A stretch of DNA of 5,763 nt from Methanobacteriota archaeon (GCA_002727485.1 PBXE01000059.1:8452-14214); one strand, 5' to 3'. Positions 1-5,763 are shown, numbered from the stretch's first letter. Notes: generated from the sequence alone by a model not told the origin. Numbers and translations: made by a program.

Positions 1-833
1 GACAATCCGGTATGTCCTATTGGTCTAACCACTACAAGAATATCTAGCTCACCACCCCAAGATGATTCCGCCGCACAGAAAACTTCGCCAACTTTAATCC
101 CTTGAGGATCAGAACTTAACGTTAAACTCCTTAACTCATACAGCCTTATATCCAGTTCATGCCTTTCTCCACCTACATCATAAGTATGGGTTTTCTTGTC
201 CTTAATCGGCAATAATAGCATCTCATTTTCATCAATATCAAAAACAATCTGTTCATCTAACAACTGAATTGCTTGTACCATTCTAGACTGTTGCATATCA
301 AAAATATCGGCAATTGCTAGAGTGGATGATGCTGATGCAAGTTTACCTAATTGATGAGGCGTTCTAAGGCTAAGTGATTGGACGATTTCAACATTCAAGC
401 CTCCATCTGTTGGCAGCATTAGCCAAGTGTATTGTTGTCCTGATGGATACCAAGGTGCGTTTGGATTTTCAACAAATAATGGCTCACCCCACTCTTCTGG
501 AGACTTGGGGTTTGATGTTGGTGCAAAACCGCCAATTAACAGAATAACAATCATAGAAACTATCGCATAAGTTCGAACCTTGCCAAATTCTTGCCATGAC
601 TCTCTACCAGCTGGACTCAGTGCTGAGAGAATCAATGCTAGTGGTAAAACTATCAATACACCCCATGGAATTAACCATAAAAGTGCCACACATACAATCA
701 GCATTTCCAAACCTTTGTCGCCATATGCTAGTCTGTATTCGATTTGTCCCTCAGGTTCATTTCGCCTCGAAATGTAAACTATCAAAAATAGAACTGCTAC
801 CATAAGAAAGGATATGATAACCGAGAAAAGCAT
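1..833 (-). CDS. Polytopic membrane protein with large C-terminal soluble domain, function unknown (partial, 3' end beyond left edge)
   Basis: Reading the minus strand from the ATG at 833-831 gives 277 codons without a stop before the window edge, so the C-terminus is missing. The protein begins MLFSVIISFLMVAVLFLIVY. It has hydrophobic segments at about residues 3-21, 43-57, 58-73 (a hairpin kinked by PWG) and 88-104, separated by basic loops (SRRN at 22-25, GRES and GKVR at 76-87). By the positive-inside rule this suggests four helices with the following domain outside the membrane. That domain, from residue ~105, starts with a Trp/Pro-rich stretch (EEWGEPLF, NAPWYPSGQQYTW) and continues with mixed alpha/beta-type sequence; one Cys is at 253. 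The reading frame stays open upstream to a stop at about 897-899 but offers no earlier ATG. No Shine-Dalgarno precedes the start. I do not recognise the family. The gene is divergent from the ABC transporter, so a shared role is possible but unproven. Confidence 0.85.
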   Translation of the reverse strand, partial: MLFSVIISFLMVAVLFLIVYISRRNEPEGQIEYRLAYGDKGLEMLIVCVALLWLIPWGVLIVLPLALILSALSPAGRESWQEFGKVRTYAIVSMIVILLIGGFAPTSNPKSPEEWGEPLFVENPNAPWYPSGQQYTWLMLPTDGGLNVEIVQSLSLRTPHQLGKLASASSTLAIADIFDMQQSRMVQAIQLLDEQIVFDIDENEMLLLPIKDKKTHTYDVGGERHELDIRLYELRSLTLSSDPQGIKVGEVFCAAESSWGGELDILVVVRPIGHTGL

Positions 834-878
834 CTTAAACAGATTGAGGATTAAGTAACATAGCAATAATGTTTGCCA

Positions 879-886
879 AATATATT
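879..886. promoter_or_regulatory. Palindromic TATA-like box in divergent intergenic gap
   Basis: The octamer AATATATT equals its own reverse complement, and its centre is about 49 bp from each of the two divergent start codons (833 on minus, 931 on plus). Archaeal TATA boxes lie roughly 25-27 bp upstream of the transcription start, so initiation in either direction would leave a short leader of about 20-25 nt. Direction is normally set by the adjacent BRE; neither flank shows a clear purine-rich BRE by eye. An alternative plus-strand box is the AGTTAATTTG stretch at 895-904, which would give a nearly leaderless transcript. Confidence 0.4.
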
Positions 887-930
887 GATTTCCAAGTTAA
901 TTTGTCATAGTTGAACCAACAGGCCGCATT

Positions 931-1956
931 ATGGCAGACAAGGTTATCGAGTTAATTGATATCACATTCCGCCACAAAATTCCCAATCCAAAATTTACTA
1001 ATCCTTGGAAAACACGTAAAGGACCTGGGATTTTCAAAATGAATTTCACGCTTGAAAGCGGAAAAATTCTTGGCCTAGTTGGCCCCAATGGCGCTGGAAA
1101 AACCACCTTATTGAGAGTTCTAGCAGGGATTATTCCTATTGATGAAGGAAACATAAAATTGAATGGTGTAGACTTGAGTCTATCCGAAGGCTCGATTGAT
1201 GAGCAATTAAGGTCGAATATTGGACATATGCCAGAACAAGTAAGGTGGTCTGGAAATATTTCTGTTATAGAAACCTTGAATCAATTTGCAGAGATGAGGT
1301 CTGCACCATCCTCTAGCAAGAAATTACTCAGTCTAGTTGGGCTAAGCGCAAAATCTGATGCTTCACTTGACGAGTTAAGTCAAGGAATGCGTCAAAGATT
1401 GAGTTTAGCGATTGCTTTGATGGGTTCACCAAAGATACTGTTACTTGATGAGCCGTTTAACGGCTTAGACCCTGTAGCAGCAAAATCTGTCGAAAAAATG
1501 ATTCGAGAATTAGCTAGCAAGGGTGTTTCGATAATCATATCATCGCATCAGGTAAGTGGACTTGTTGGTTTAATCGATCAATTACTACTAATCCATCGCG
1601 GACAAATTGTTGCTGATGGAACCATCGATGAGATAGAATCTAGGCTTGGACTAGATAACAGAATAGAAATACGGGGGCTAGGTGAAATTCCCAATTTTGC
1701 TGACTTATTTGAAATTGAAACGGTCTTACATAGTGATGTCGATGGTGATTATTGGATTTGTACCATTCAAAATCCAGGCGCAAATGCTGTCAAGAAAATT
1801 GTTGATGCGGGATTTGAAATTATTGAATGGAAAAGAAAATCTCCAGATATCGTTGAGTTATTGTGCCAAGCCACAGGATTAGAAATAGAAGATATCGGCA
1901 TGGAGTTACAAACCTCAAACATGATGCCTTTGAGGTCAAAAACAGAGGAGGAATAA
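931..1956 (+). CDS. ABC transporter ATP-binding protein (ABC-2/NosF-like)
   Basis: This is the ATPase subunit that would drive the permease encoded immediately downstream, at the cytoplasmic face of the membrane. All nucleotide-binding motifs are visible in order: Walker A GPNGAGKT (51-58), a Q-loop region HMPEQVRWSG (99-108), signature LSQGMRQR (149-156, a variant of LSGGQ usual in DrrA/NosF/CcmA-type exporters), Walker B ILLLDEP (169-175), D-loop GLDP (178-181) and switch histidine H206 in SSHQ. Two things depart from a minimal domain: a longer, basic, proline-containing loop between the first strand and Walker A (about residues 15-33), and a ~100-residue C-terminal extension (240-341) of beta-alpha-beta character ending in an acidic tail. 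The start is fixed by an in-frame TGA five codons upstream. No Shine-Dalgarno is seen, which fits a short-leader archaeal transcript. Substrate cannot be deduced. The ABC assignment is very secure; the NosF-like label is less so. Confidence 0.97.
   Translation: MADKVIELIDITFRHKIPNPKFTNPWKTRKGPGIFKMNFTLESGKILGLVGPNGAGKTTLLRVLAGIIPIDEGNIKLNGVDLSLSEGSIDEQLRSNIGHMPEQVRWSGNISVIETLNQFAEMRSAPSSSKKLLSLVGLSAKSDASLDELSQGMRQRLSLAIALMGSPKILLLDEPFNGLDPVAAKSVEKMIRELASKGVSIIISSHQVSGLVGLIDQLLLIHRGQIVADGTIDEIESRLGLDNRIEIRGLGEIPNFADLFEIETVLHSDVDGDYWICTIQNPGANAVKKIVDAGFEIIEWKRKSPDIVELLCQATGLEIEDIGMELQTSNMMPLRSKTEEE
1946..1951 (+). promoter_or_regulatory. Shine-Dalgarno AGGAGG inside the end of the ATPase gene
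   Basis: AGGAGG lies in the last Glu codons of the ATPase gene, six bases before the permease ATG at 1958. The ATPase stop (TAA, 1954-1956) and the permease start are one base apart, so ribosomes can reinitiate. This is the only convincing Shine-Dalgarno among the six starts in the window. It decides the permease start and points to coupled translation of the two subunits. Confidence 0.85.
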
Positions 1957-1957
1957 G

Positions 1958-2785
1958 ATGTTCAATCGTGAAATGGTAGCCGTTGCTAAGCGTATCATGA
2001 GTGAGAAACTCACCTCTACTAGGATGTTTATTATGTTACCAATATTGATTTTATTCATACCGGGAATGGCTTGGGGTTTTTCTGACCCAGAAATCATGTT
2101 ACCTGGAGGAATAACCCCTGATAGTGTCATGGAAGCGATGTTCTATACTAGTCTAGGGGTAGTCTTTGCTGGAACTATGTGTGGAGTTCTACTGTCCTTT
2201 GACGGCATAAGTAAAGACCGATTTAGTGGCGTACTTGAGGTTAAACTATCTCAACCAATGCCCCGAGAAAAGCAAGCGGTTGGAATTGTCTTAGGGCACT
2301 GGTTAGCAATCTTAACTCCGGTCTGGATACTATGGTTGATTTCAGTAATAATTACTAGTTATCGCTTGGATATGTCGCCGGGATTAATGGAAACCATCGC
2401 TTCATTTGTCTCTGTGGGACTAATTTTATTCTGGTATGTTGCGTTTAGTTTGATTGCTTCGACGTATTCCAAGGACCAAGGTACTTCTATTGCATTTGGT
2501 GTTGGGATGTGGTTTTTATTCACATTTTTGTGGGCTCTAGTAACCTCCATGGTGGCCTTTGCATCAGGGGTAAATGTTGGTGAAGTGAATAATCAAGAGA
2601 TGATAAGAATTGAAGGGTTTTTGGATTTGTTATCTCCCAATGGCGTATTCCACCATTTACTAGAGACTAATCTCGCCGATGTTGATAGAGGAGTTCCTAA
2701 GATTATCACTTGGTTATCTGCACTATCATGGACCATTCTTCCTTGGTTTTGGTTCAAATCCCGTATGACAAAGATACAACCATAA
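1958..2785 (+). CDS. ABC-2 type (NosY-like) transporter permease
   Basis: This is the membrane subunit paired with the preceding ATPase. The 275-residue length fits the ABC-2/NosY families, and six hydrophobic segments can be read: about 22-40, 61-81, 108-134, 145-167, 178-203 and 246-267. Between the second and third helices lies a cytoplasmic coupling-type segment, FDGISKDRFSGVLEVKLSQP (81-100), followed by MPREKQAVGI. It matches the usual family pattern in which an acidic/basic run and a G-[TV]-L-x-x-x-L-S-[RQ]-P motif precede the helix carrying a conserved Gly (G109/G113 here). The loop between helices five and six (~204-245) is longer and polar, probably extracytoplasmic. The start follows the ATPase stop by one base and has an AGGAGG six bases upstream. 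The substrate is unknown; lipid, small-molecule, peptide and copper-related (Nos-type) roles all remain possible. Confidence 0.92.
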   Translation: MFNREMVAVAKRIMSEKLTSTRMFIMLPILILFIPGMAWGFSDPEIMLPGGITPDSVMEAMFYTSLGVVFAGTMCGVLLSFDGISKDRFSGVLEVKLSQPMPREKQAVGIVLGHWLAILTPVWILWLISVIITSYRLDMSPGLMETIASFVSVGLILFWYVAFSLIASTYSKDQGTSIAFGVGMWFLFTFLWALVTSMVAFASGVNVGEVNNQEMIRIEGFLDLLSPNGVFHHLLETNLADVDRGVPKIITWLSALSWTILPWFWFKSRMTKIQP

Positions 2786-2845
2786 TGACAAATTCATGAC
2801 GATGTTATCCAAAGAGTATTAGACAGGCATAGCCTACCGATAAGT

Positions 2846-4813
2846 ATGGCAGCAAGACGTTACTATGTTTCAGCCACAGCGATTACCATGCTAATTATGA
2901 TGTTAATGATGAGTGTAAGCAACGGAATTACTACTCAAGAACTAACTACAAATGACCAAATGGAAACCGAAGGCAGACAGGATGGTCTGTCTGATGTAGA
3001 TTGTTCTGGATATACTTTCGAAGACCTATTTGACTATAACTTCGCTCTGTTTAACATCGACATCGGAGCTGATTGGGCTACTGCTGGAATGAGTGCAACA
3101 GCGTTCGTTAACGGTAGCAATTCGGCAACAGTTAGAGAAAATCTAGACGGCCTGTTTGAAGGCGCACCGGGTGGAGCAAATGGTTGGATTAGTACTGATG
3201 AGCGTGAAGCCGTTAGAGAAATAGGGCCAATGTGTATTGAAGATATGGAAACACGATTGGGACTTAGAGAAGGAGTACCGCATAGAACAGATAGCGGTGT
3301 TGATTGGAATGACTTGGAATTCGTTGAGGAAGGAATTGCTCTTGATGAAGTAGATCTCGTTGCTCCAAATCATCCAGAGGAAAGGTCTTGCACCAACTTT
3401 GGTGCCAATCCAGATTGTAAAGAGATACCAGTTTATGCAACTGATGATTTACAAATCAGCCTTTTCGTTAAAAATGGTGAAAGTAATAACATGAGATTTG
3501 ACCAATTACCAAACAAAGGTGTTTCCGATTTCACCCTTGCTTTAAATGTCACAAATATGACAAATGCTGAGTTAGTTTTGACTTTCCCTGCACTACAAGG
3601 ACTTAGGATTGCAGATTACTCCATGGAAGATGATGGCGTAGCACTTGTTGAAGGTCAAGACTATACCGCGCCCGTTGAAGAATTCCTGCCTGATGGAAAG
3701 CTAAGAATCTATCAACATGTAGATTATGACAAGGCTGATTGGCCTGTTGGAAGGAACTTATTCATCGACTTCACGACAACTGAACCTGAGTCAAATGATA
3801 TCCCTCAATGGACTAATGCTAAACCAAATAACAATTCAATCATTCCATTGATGACTGGTACGGAATATCTTACCGTAACCGCTGAAGAATTATCTGACTG
3901 GGCTACTGATTCAAACGGTTGGGCGCTCAATTGTGCATTCACAGAAAATGGTTGGACCTCAAGGCAAGATGAAACTGGAAATTTGTTAGTAACCTCTCCT
4001 TCTGGAACAACTTCATCAACGGCCACATGCAGTGTTAGTGACCCATTCGGTGCAGTTGCTGAAGAAACTCTTGACTTTACATTTGGACAGCCATTCACTG
4101 CTACAGCAGCAATCAATGATGGTGAAAATATTGATTTCACAATAACCCCATCTGGCCTAGTTGCTGAAATGACTGTTAGCGCTCATGCTCATCAAGATAA
4201 TGCAATGGGTTCAATGAGGTCATCTATGGCTAGTAATCAACCAATTACCATCGCCTTGCCTATGGATGGACTAAAACCTGGCAGTGTGATGGTTATGGGT
4301 TCTGCTTCAGCCAATAACATGATGAATTTTGCATACATGCTAGACTTTGGTTTGGAGAAACAAAGCCTTCCGCCTACTGTTACTTTGAAGATGAGTTTTG
4401 ATGGTAAGAACGCTACATGGGATGCAAGTGGGTTACAATTCACTCTCAAAGGAACAGTATCAGATCCTGACGGAGAAGAGGTAGATATGGCCCTTCAATT
4501 GTGTGGTTCAAGCGCTACAGACTTTACTAAAGTCGGGATTAACTGGGAAATCGATGTGTCAATAGCTACATGTGTACTACAAGAAATTTCCACCTATGAT
4601 GTCGTAATTACTGTAACAGACGAATCTGGTGTTCAAAGCACATTGGAAATAAATGTCAAAGATCCAAACGCCCAAGAAGATTCTAACAGTGGCTCATCAA
4701 CAAGCGATGGTGGTAGTTCTGATGAAGGAAGTGCACTGCCAAGTGTATCAATGCTGGCAACTCTTTCTGTCGCCCTACTCGGTGCGGCATTAATTCGTAG
4801 AGAAGAAGAATGA
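2846..4813 (+). CDS. Secreted, C-terminally anchored surface protein with Ig-like domains
   Basis: The 655-residue protein starts with a Met-rich signal peptide (basic MAARRYY, hydrophobic core to ~27). Residues 50-200 are acidic and hold an EF-hand-like NGWISTDE (112-119) that lacks the usual acidic ligands. Residues 226-314 look like a beta-sandwich of no recognised family. Residues ~318-414 and ~508-605 look like PKD/cadherin-type Ig modules (VSDPFGAV at 397-404, VSDPDGEE at 538-545). Between them, ~442-498 is unusually Met-rich with two His. A Ser/Gly/Asp linker (609-629) leads to a hydrophobic segment (631-649) and the tail RREEE, an architecture for anchoring in the archaeal envelope. 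Eight cysteines (53, 130, 182, 191, 363, 395, 553, 576) could pair as neighbours. N-glycosylation sequons occur at N89, N234, N237, N329 and N522. The ATG is the first in frame after a stop at 2786-2788, without Shine-Dalgarno. It may partner the upstream ABC transporter; no enzymatic motif is visible. Confidence 0.9.
   Translation: MAARRYYVSATAITMLIMMLMMSVSNGITTQELTTNDQMETEGRQDGLSDVDCSGYTFEDLFDYNFALFNIDIGADWATAGMSATAFVNGSNSATVRENLDGLFEGAPGGANGWISTDEREAVREIGPMCIEDMETRLGLREGVPHRTDSGVDWNDLEFVEEGIALDEVDLVAPNHPEERSCTNFGANPDCKEIPVYATDDLQISLFVKNGESNNMRFDQLPNKGVSDFTLALNVTNMTNAELVLTFPALQGLRIADYSMEDDGVALVEGQDYTAPVEEFLPDGKLRIYQHVDYDKADWPVGRNLFIDFTTTEPESNDIPQWTNAKPNNNSIIPLMTGTEYLTVTAEELSDWATDSNGWALNCAFTENGWTSRQDETGNLLVTSPSGTTSSTATCSVSDPFGAVAEETLDFTFGQPFTATAAINDGENIDFTITPSGLVAEMTVSAHAHQDNAMGSMRSSMASNQPITIALPMDGLKPGSVMVMGSASANNMMNFAYMLDFGLEKQSLPPTVTLKMSFDGKNATWDASGLQFTLKGTVSDPDGEEVDMALQLCGSSATDFTKVGINWEIDVSIATCVLQEISTYDVVITVTDESGVQSTLEINVKDPNAQEDSNSGSSTSDGGSSDEGSALPSVSMLATLSVALLGAALIRREEE
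4730..4810 (+). other. C-terminal membrane anchor / possible sorting signal of the surface protein
   Basis: The last 27 residues have the tripartite form of archaeal and bacterial C-terminal sorting signals: a short motif (LPSVS) after a Ser/Gly/Asp linker, a ~18-residue hydrophobic helix rich in Leu and Ala, then RR followed by acidic residues. It lacks the PGF of the classical PGF-CTERM signal, and its charged end is mixed (RREEE) rather than purely basic. It may be cleaved by an archaeosortase-type enzyme or may simply be a transmembrane anchor. Confidence 0.55.
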
Positions 4814-4832
4814 ATTAACGGATGTAAATCTA

Positions 4833-5648
4833 ATGTTCAAAGCGGTAGTTGAGTCACACAGCCACGAAGGTGGCCTGTTAGCCCCATTTACTGGTTCATC
4901 ACCAGCTCTTGGCTCAATAATCGTTCGAGTAGATGATGGAACATACATTGGTAAAATTGATGGAGTCCTAGGCAACACTGACTCTCCTATCGCTCATATC
5001 GCTCATCTCGATAGGAAAATAAATCCTGACTCATTCCTCGGTTGTGAAGCGCAAATACGACCTAAGACACACAAACAAGACGAGAGCAGACAGCAAAGTA
5101 ATCGTTATGAAAATCGAGATAGACGTGATAATCGAAGAAGTAGGGACAGAGACTCTAACCGCAGGGATTCAAGAAGAGGAAACTTCAGAGACAGAGACTC
5201 TAACCGCAGGGATTCAAGAAGAGGAAACTTCAGAGATAGAGACTCTAACCGTAGGGATTCTGGAAGAGGAAACTTCAGAGACAGAGACTCTAACCGTAGG
5301 GATTCTGGAAGAGGAAACTTCAGAGACAGAGATTCAAGAAATAACAGATCTCATGGCAGAGAAAAGAAAATTTTTGCTGATAATGACTGGACTTGCGCAA
5401 AGTGTAACAATTCTAATTTTTCATTTAGAAAAGAATGTAATCGTTGCGGAGAGCCTAAGGGTAGTAATTCTGGTGGAGGAAATAATAGAGACCGACGCGA
5501 CAATAGACCAAGAAATAATAGGTCAAGTCGAAATGATGGCGAGCCTAGAAAATTTAGGAAGGCAAAAGGAAAATCTGCAAATCATGCCCACAATAGAGGA
5601 CCAAAACCGCTCGATGTCCGTTCTAGAAGAAGAAATCGCGATGATTAA
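4833..5648 (+). CDS. Gar1-like H/ACA RNP protein with Arg-rich repeat tail and RanBP2-type zinc finger
   Basis: Residues 1-78 fit the Gar1/Naf1 barrel. LGSIIVRVDDGTYIGKIDGV (26-45), then LGNTDSPIAHIA and FLGCEAQI, follow the archaeal Gar1 pattern of D-x-V-V-D-K...VG-x-V-x-D-V-F-G-P-V-x-x-P-Y-V and the final VG-E-x-L. Gar1 binds Cbf5 in the H/ACA particle that makes pseudouridine in RNA, and archaeal Gar1 usually ends near residue 75-100. Here 190 more residues follow: an Arg/Asp/Ser/Asn region (82-175) with four 15-residue repeats, a zinc finger (185-209; Cys 188, 191, 202, 205), and a second Arg/Gly/Asn-rich tail (211-271). The finger and tails suggest RNA contact outside the core. The start is the first in-frame ATG, 19 bp after the surface-protein stop, without Shine-Dalgarno. 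Domain boundaries are clear; the Gar1 identity rests on pattern matching and could instead be a Naf1-like relative. Confidence 0.82.
   Translation: MFKAVVESHSHEGGLLAPFTGSSPALGSIIVRVDDGTYIGKIDGVLGNTDSPIAHIAHLDRKINPDSFLGCEAQIRPKTHKQDESRQQSNRYENRDRRDNRRSRDRDSNRRDSRRGNFRDRDSNRRDSRRGNFRDRDSNRRDSGRGNFRDRDSNRRDSGRGNFRDRDSRNNRSHGREKKIFADNDWTCAKCNNSNFSFRKECNRCGEPKGSNSGGGNNRDRRDNRPRNNRSSRNDGEPRKFRKAKGKSANHAHNRGPKPLDVRSRRRNRDD
5151..5330 (+). repeat. Four 45-bp in-frame tandem repeats (15-residue unit)
   Basis: Four perfect-length copies start at 5151, 5196, 5241 and 5286, each beginning GACTCTAACCG. Copies 1 and 2 differ by one base near the end (ACAGA versus ATAGA). Copies 3 and 4 are identical to each other and differ from 1 and 2 at GCAGG to GTAGG and TTCAAGA to TTCTGGA. 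The encoded unit is DSNRRDSRRGNFRDR in copies 1-2 and has GRGNF in copies 3-4. The pairing suggests recent duplication, so copy number may vary between strains. Confidence 0.95.
5379..5462 (+). other. RanBP2-type zinc finger domain within the Gar1-like protein
   Basis: Protein residues 183-210 read D-W-x-C-x2-C-x3-N-F-S-F-R-x2-C-N-x-C-x2-P-K, the full RanBP2-type (C-x2-C-x10-C-x2-C) consensus including its leading Trp and closing Pro-Lys. NFSFRKECNRC is strikingly like FUS (NFSWRNECNQC) and the second finger of ZRANB2 (NWARRSECNMC). Those fingers bind single-stranded RNA at GGU, and the positions corresponding to ZRANB2 N76, R82 and N86 are N193, R199 and N203 here. RNA binding is inferred from these matches. 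Confidence 0.9.
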
Positions 5649-5667
5649 GTGATTCACTCACAACCCG

Positions 5668-5763
5668 ATGAATATGAGTGCTGAGAATCACTACTTGGAC
5701 GCATTGGAAAAGTTAGATGCTGGAGATAGAGTTGCAGCATTAGAGCATGCTTACAAAGCAGTC
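5668..5763 (+). CDS. Helical protein, possibly TPR-like (partial, 5' end only)
   Basis: From the ATG at 5668 an open frame of 32 codons runs off the right edge: MNMSAENHYLDALEKLDAGD followed by RVAALEHAYKAV. The spacing of Ala, Leu and Tyr (LDALEKL, then AALEHAY) is typical of an antiparallel helix pair such as a tetratricopeptide repeat, but one unit is too little to decide. An in-frame TGA at 5650-5652 rules out an earlier start; the ATG at 5674 is an alternative. It begins 19 bp after the Gar1-like gene, the same spacing as between that gene and the surface-protein gene, so it probably belongs to the same transcript. No Shine-Dalgarno is present. Confidence 0.6.
   Translation, partial: MNMSAENHYLDALEKLDAGDRVAALEHAYKAV

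Noticed and set aside
580..805. Two short plus-strand open frames (580-777 and 596-805)
   Set aside because: They lie opposite the long minus-strand membrane protein, which has a consistent helix pattern over 277 codons; the short frames show no protein-like features.
910..920. GTTGAACCAAC, a small interrupted palindrome just before the ATPase start
   Set aside because: Only four base pairs on each side, not repeated elsewhere in the gap; too short to call an operator.
2811..2824. AAAGAGTATTAGAC upstream of the surface-protein gene as BRE plus TATA for a leaderless transcript
   Set aside because: Spacing to the ATG is right, but the box is a poor TATA match and the gene may equally be read from the transporter transcript.
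3805..4140. A 111-codon minus-strand frame, and other minus-strand frames inside the transporter and surface genes
   Set aside because: All are antisense to well-supported genes with clear motifs or domains and show no domain of their own.
4986..5015. Inverted repeat CCTATCG / CGATAGG with a 16-base loop
   Set aside because: It lies inside the conserved Gar1 core, far from any gene end, with no T-run after it; a seven-base stem is likely chance plus the local duplication.
5044..5652. A 202-codon open frame overlapping the Gar1-like gene, giving an acidic Glu/Thr-rich repeat protein
   Set aside because: The 45-bp repeats and AGA/GAC-rich codons keep this frame free of stops automatically. 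The other frame encodes a Gar1 core and an intact zinc finger, while this one has no recognisable domain and starts mid-gene.

Overview
The window looks archaeal. The best evidence is the gene at 4833-5648, whose first ~80 residues have the pattern of Gar1, an H/ACA ribonucleoprotein subunit found in archaea and eukaryotes but not bacteria. Other signs are compact intronless genes, almost no Shine-Dalgarno motifs, a TATA-like box in the divergent gap, and a large secreted Ser/Asp/Gly-linker protein ending in a hydrophobic anchor plus a short charged tail. Together with the AT-rich composition this resembles planktonic Euryarchaeota of the Poseidoniales (Marine Group II) type. That placement is inference and could not be tested here.

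Layout. Positions 1-833 hold the 5' part of a minus-strand gene for an unrecognised polytopic membrane protein that runs off the left edge. A 97-bp divergent gap (834-930) carries a self-complementary TATA-like octamer almost exactly midway between the two start codons. Everything to the right is on the plus strand and tightly packed: an ABC ATPase (931-1956), its six-helix permease one base later (1958-2785), a 655-residue secreted and anchored surface protein (2846-4813), a Gar1-domain protein with an arginine-rich repeat tail and a RanBP2-type zinc finger (4833-5648), and the first 32 codons of a helical, possibly TPR-like protein (5668 to the edge). No stretch over 300 bases lacks a gene, and no tRNA, rRNA, CRISPR array or insertion sequence was seen.

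How the genes may work together. The ATPase and permease form one ABC-2/NosFY-like transporter, translationally coupled through a strong Shine-Dalgarno. The surface protein follows 60 bp later and may be a partner or substrate of that transporter. It has Ig-like domains, eight cysteines and a Met/His-rich stretch. The Gar1 gene belongs to RNA modification and has no obvious functional link to the transporter; it may simply share transcription.

The most notable item is the Gar1 protein. Its order (Gar1 core, four 15-residue Arg/Asp/Ser/Gly repeats, FUS/ZRANB2-like zinc finger, second Arg-rich tail) recalls both eukaryotic Gar1 with its glycine/arginine-rich tails and the RGG-zinc finger-RGG arrangement of FUS/EWS/TAF15.
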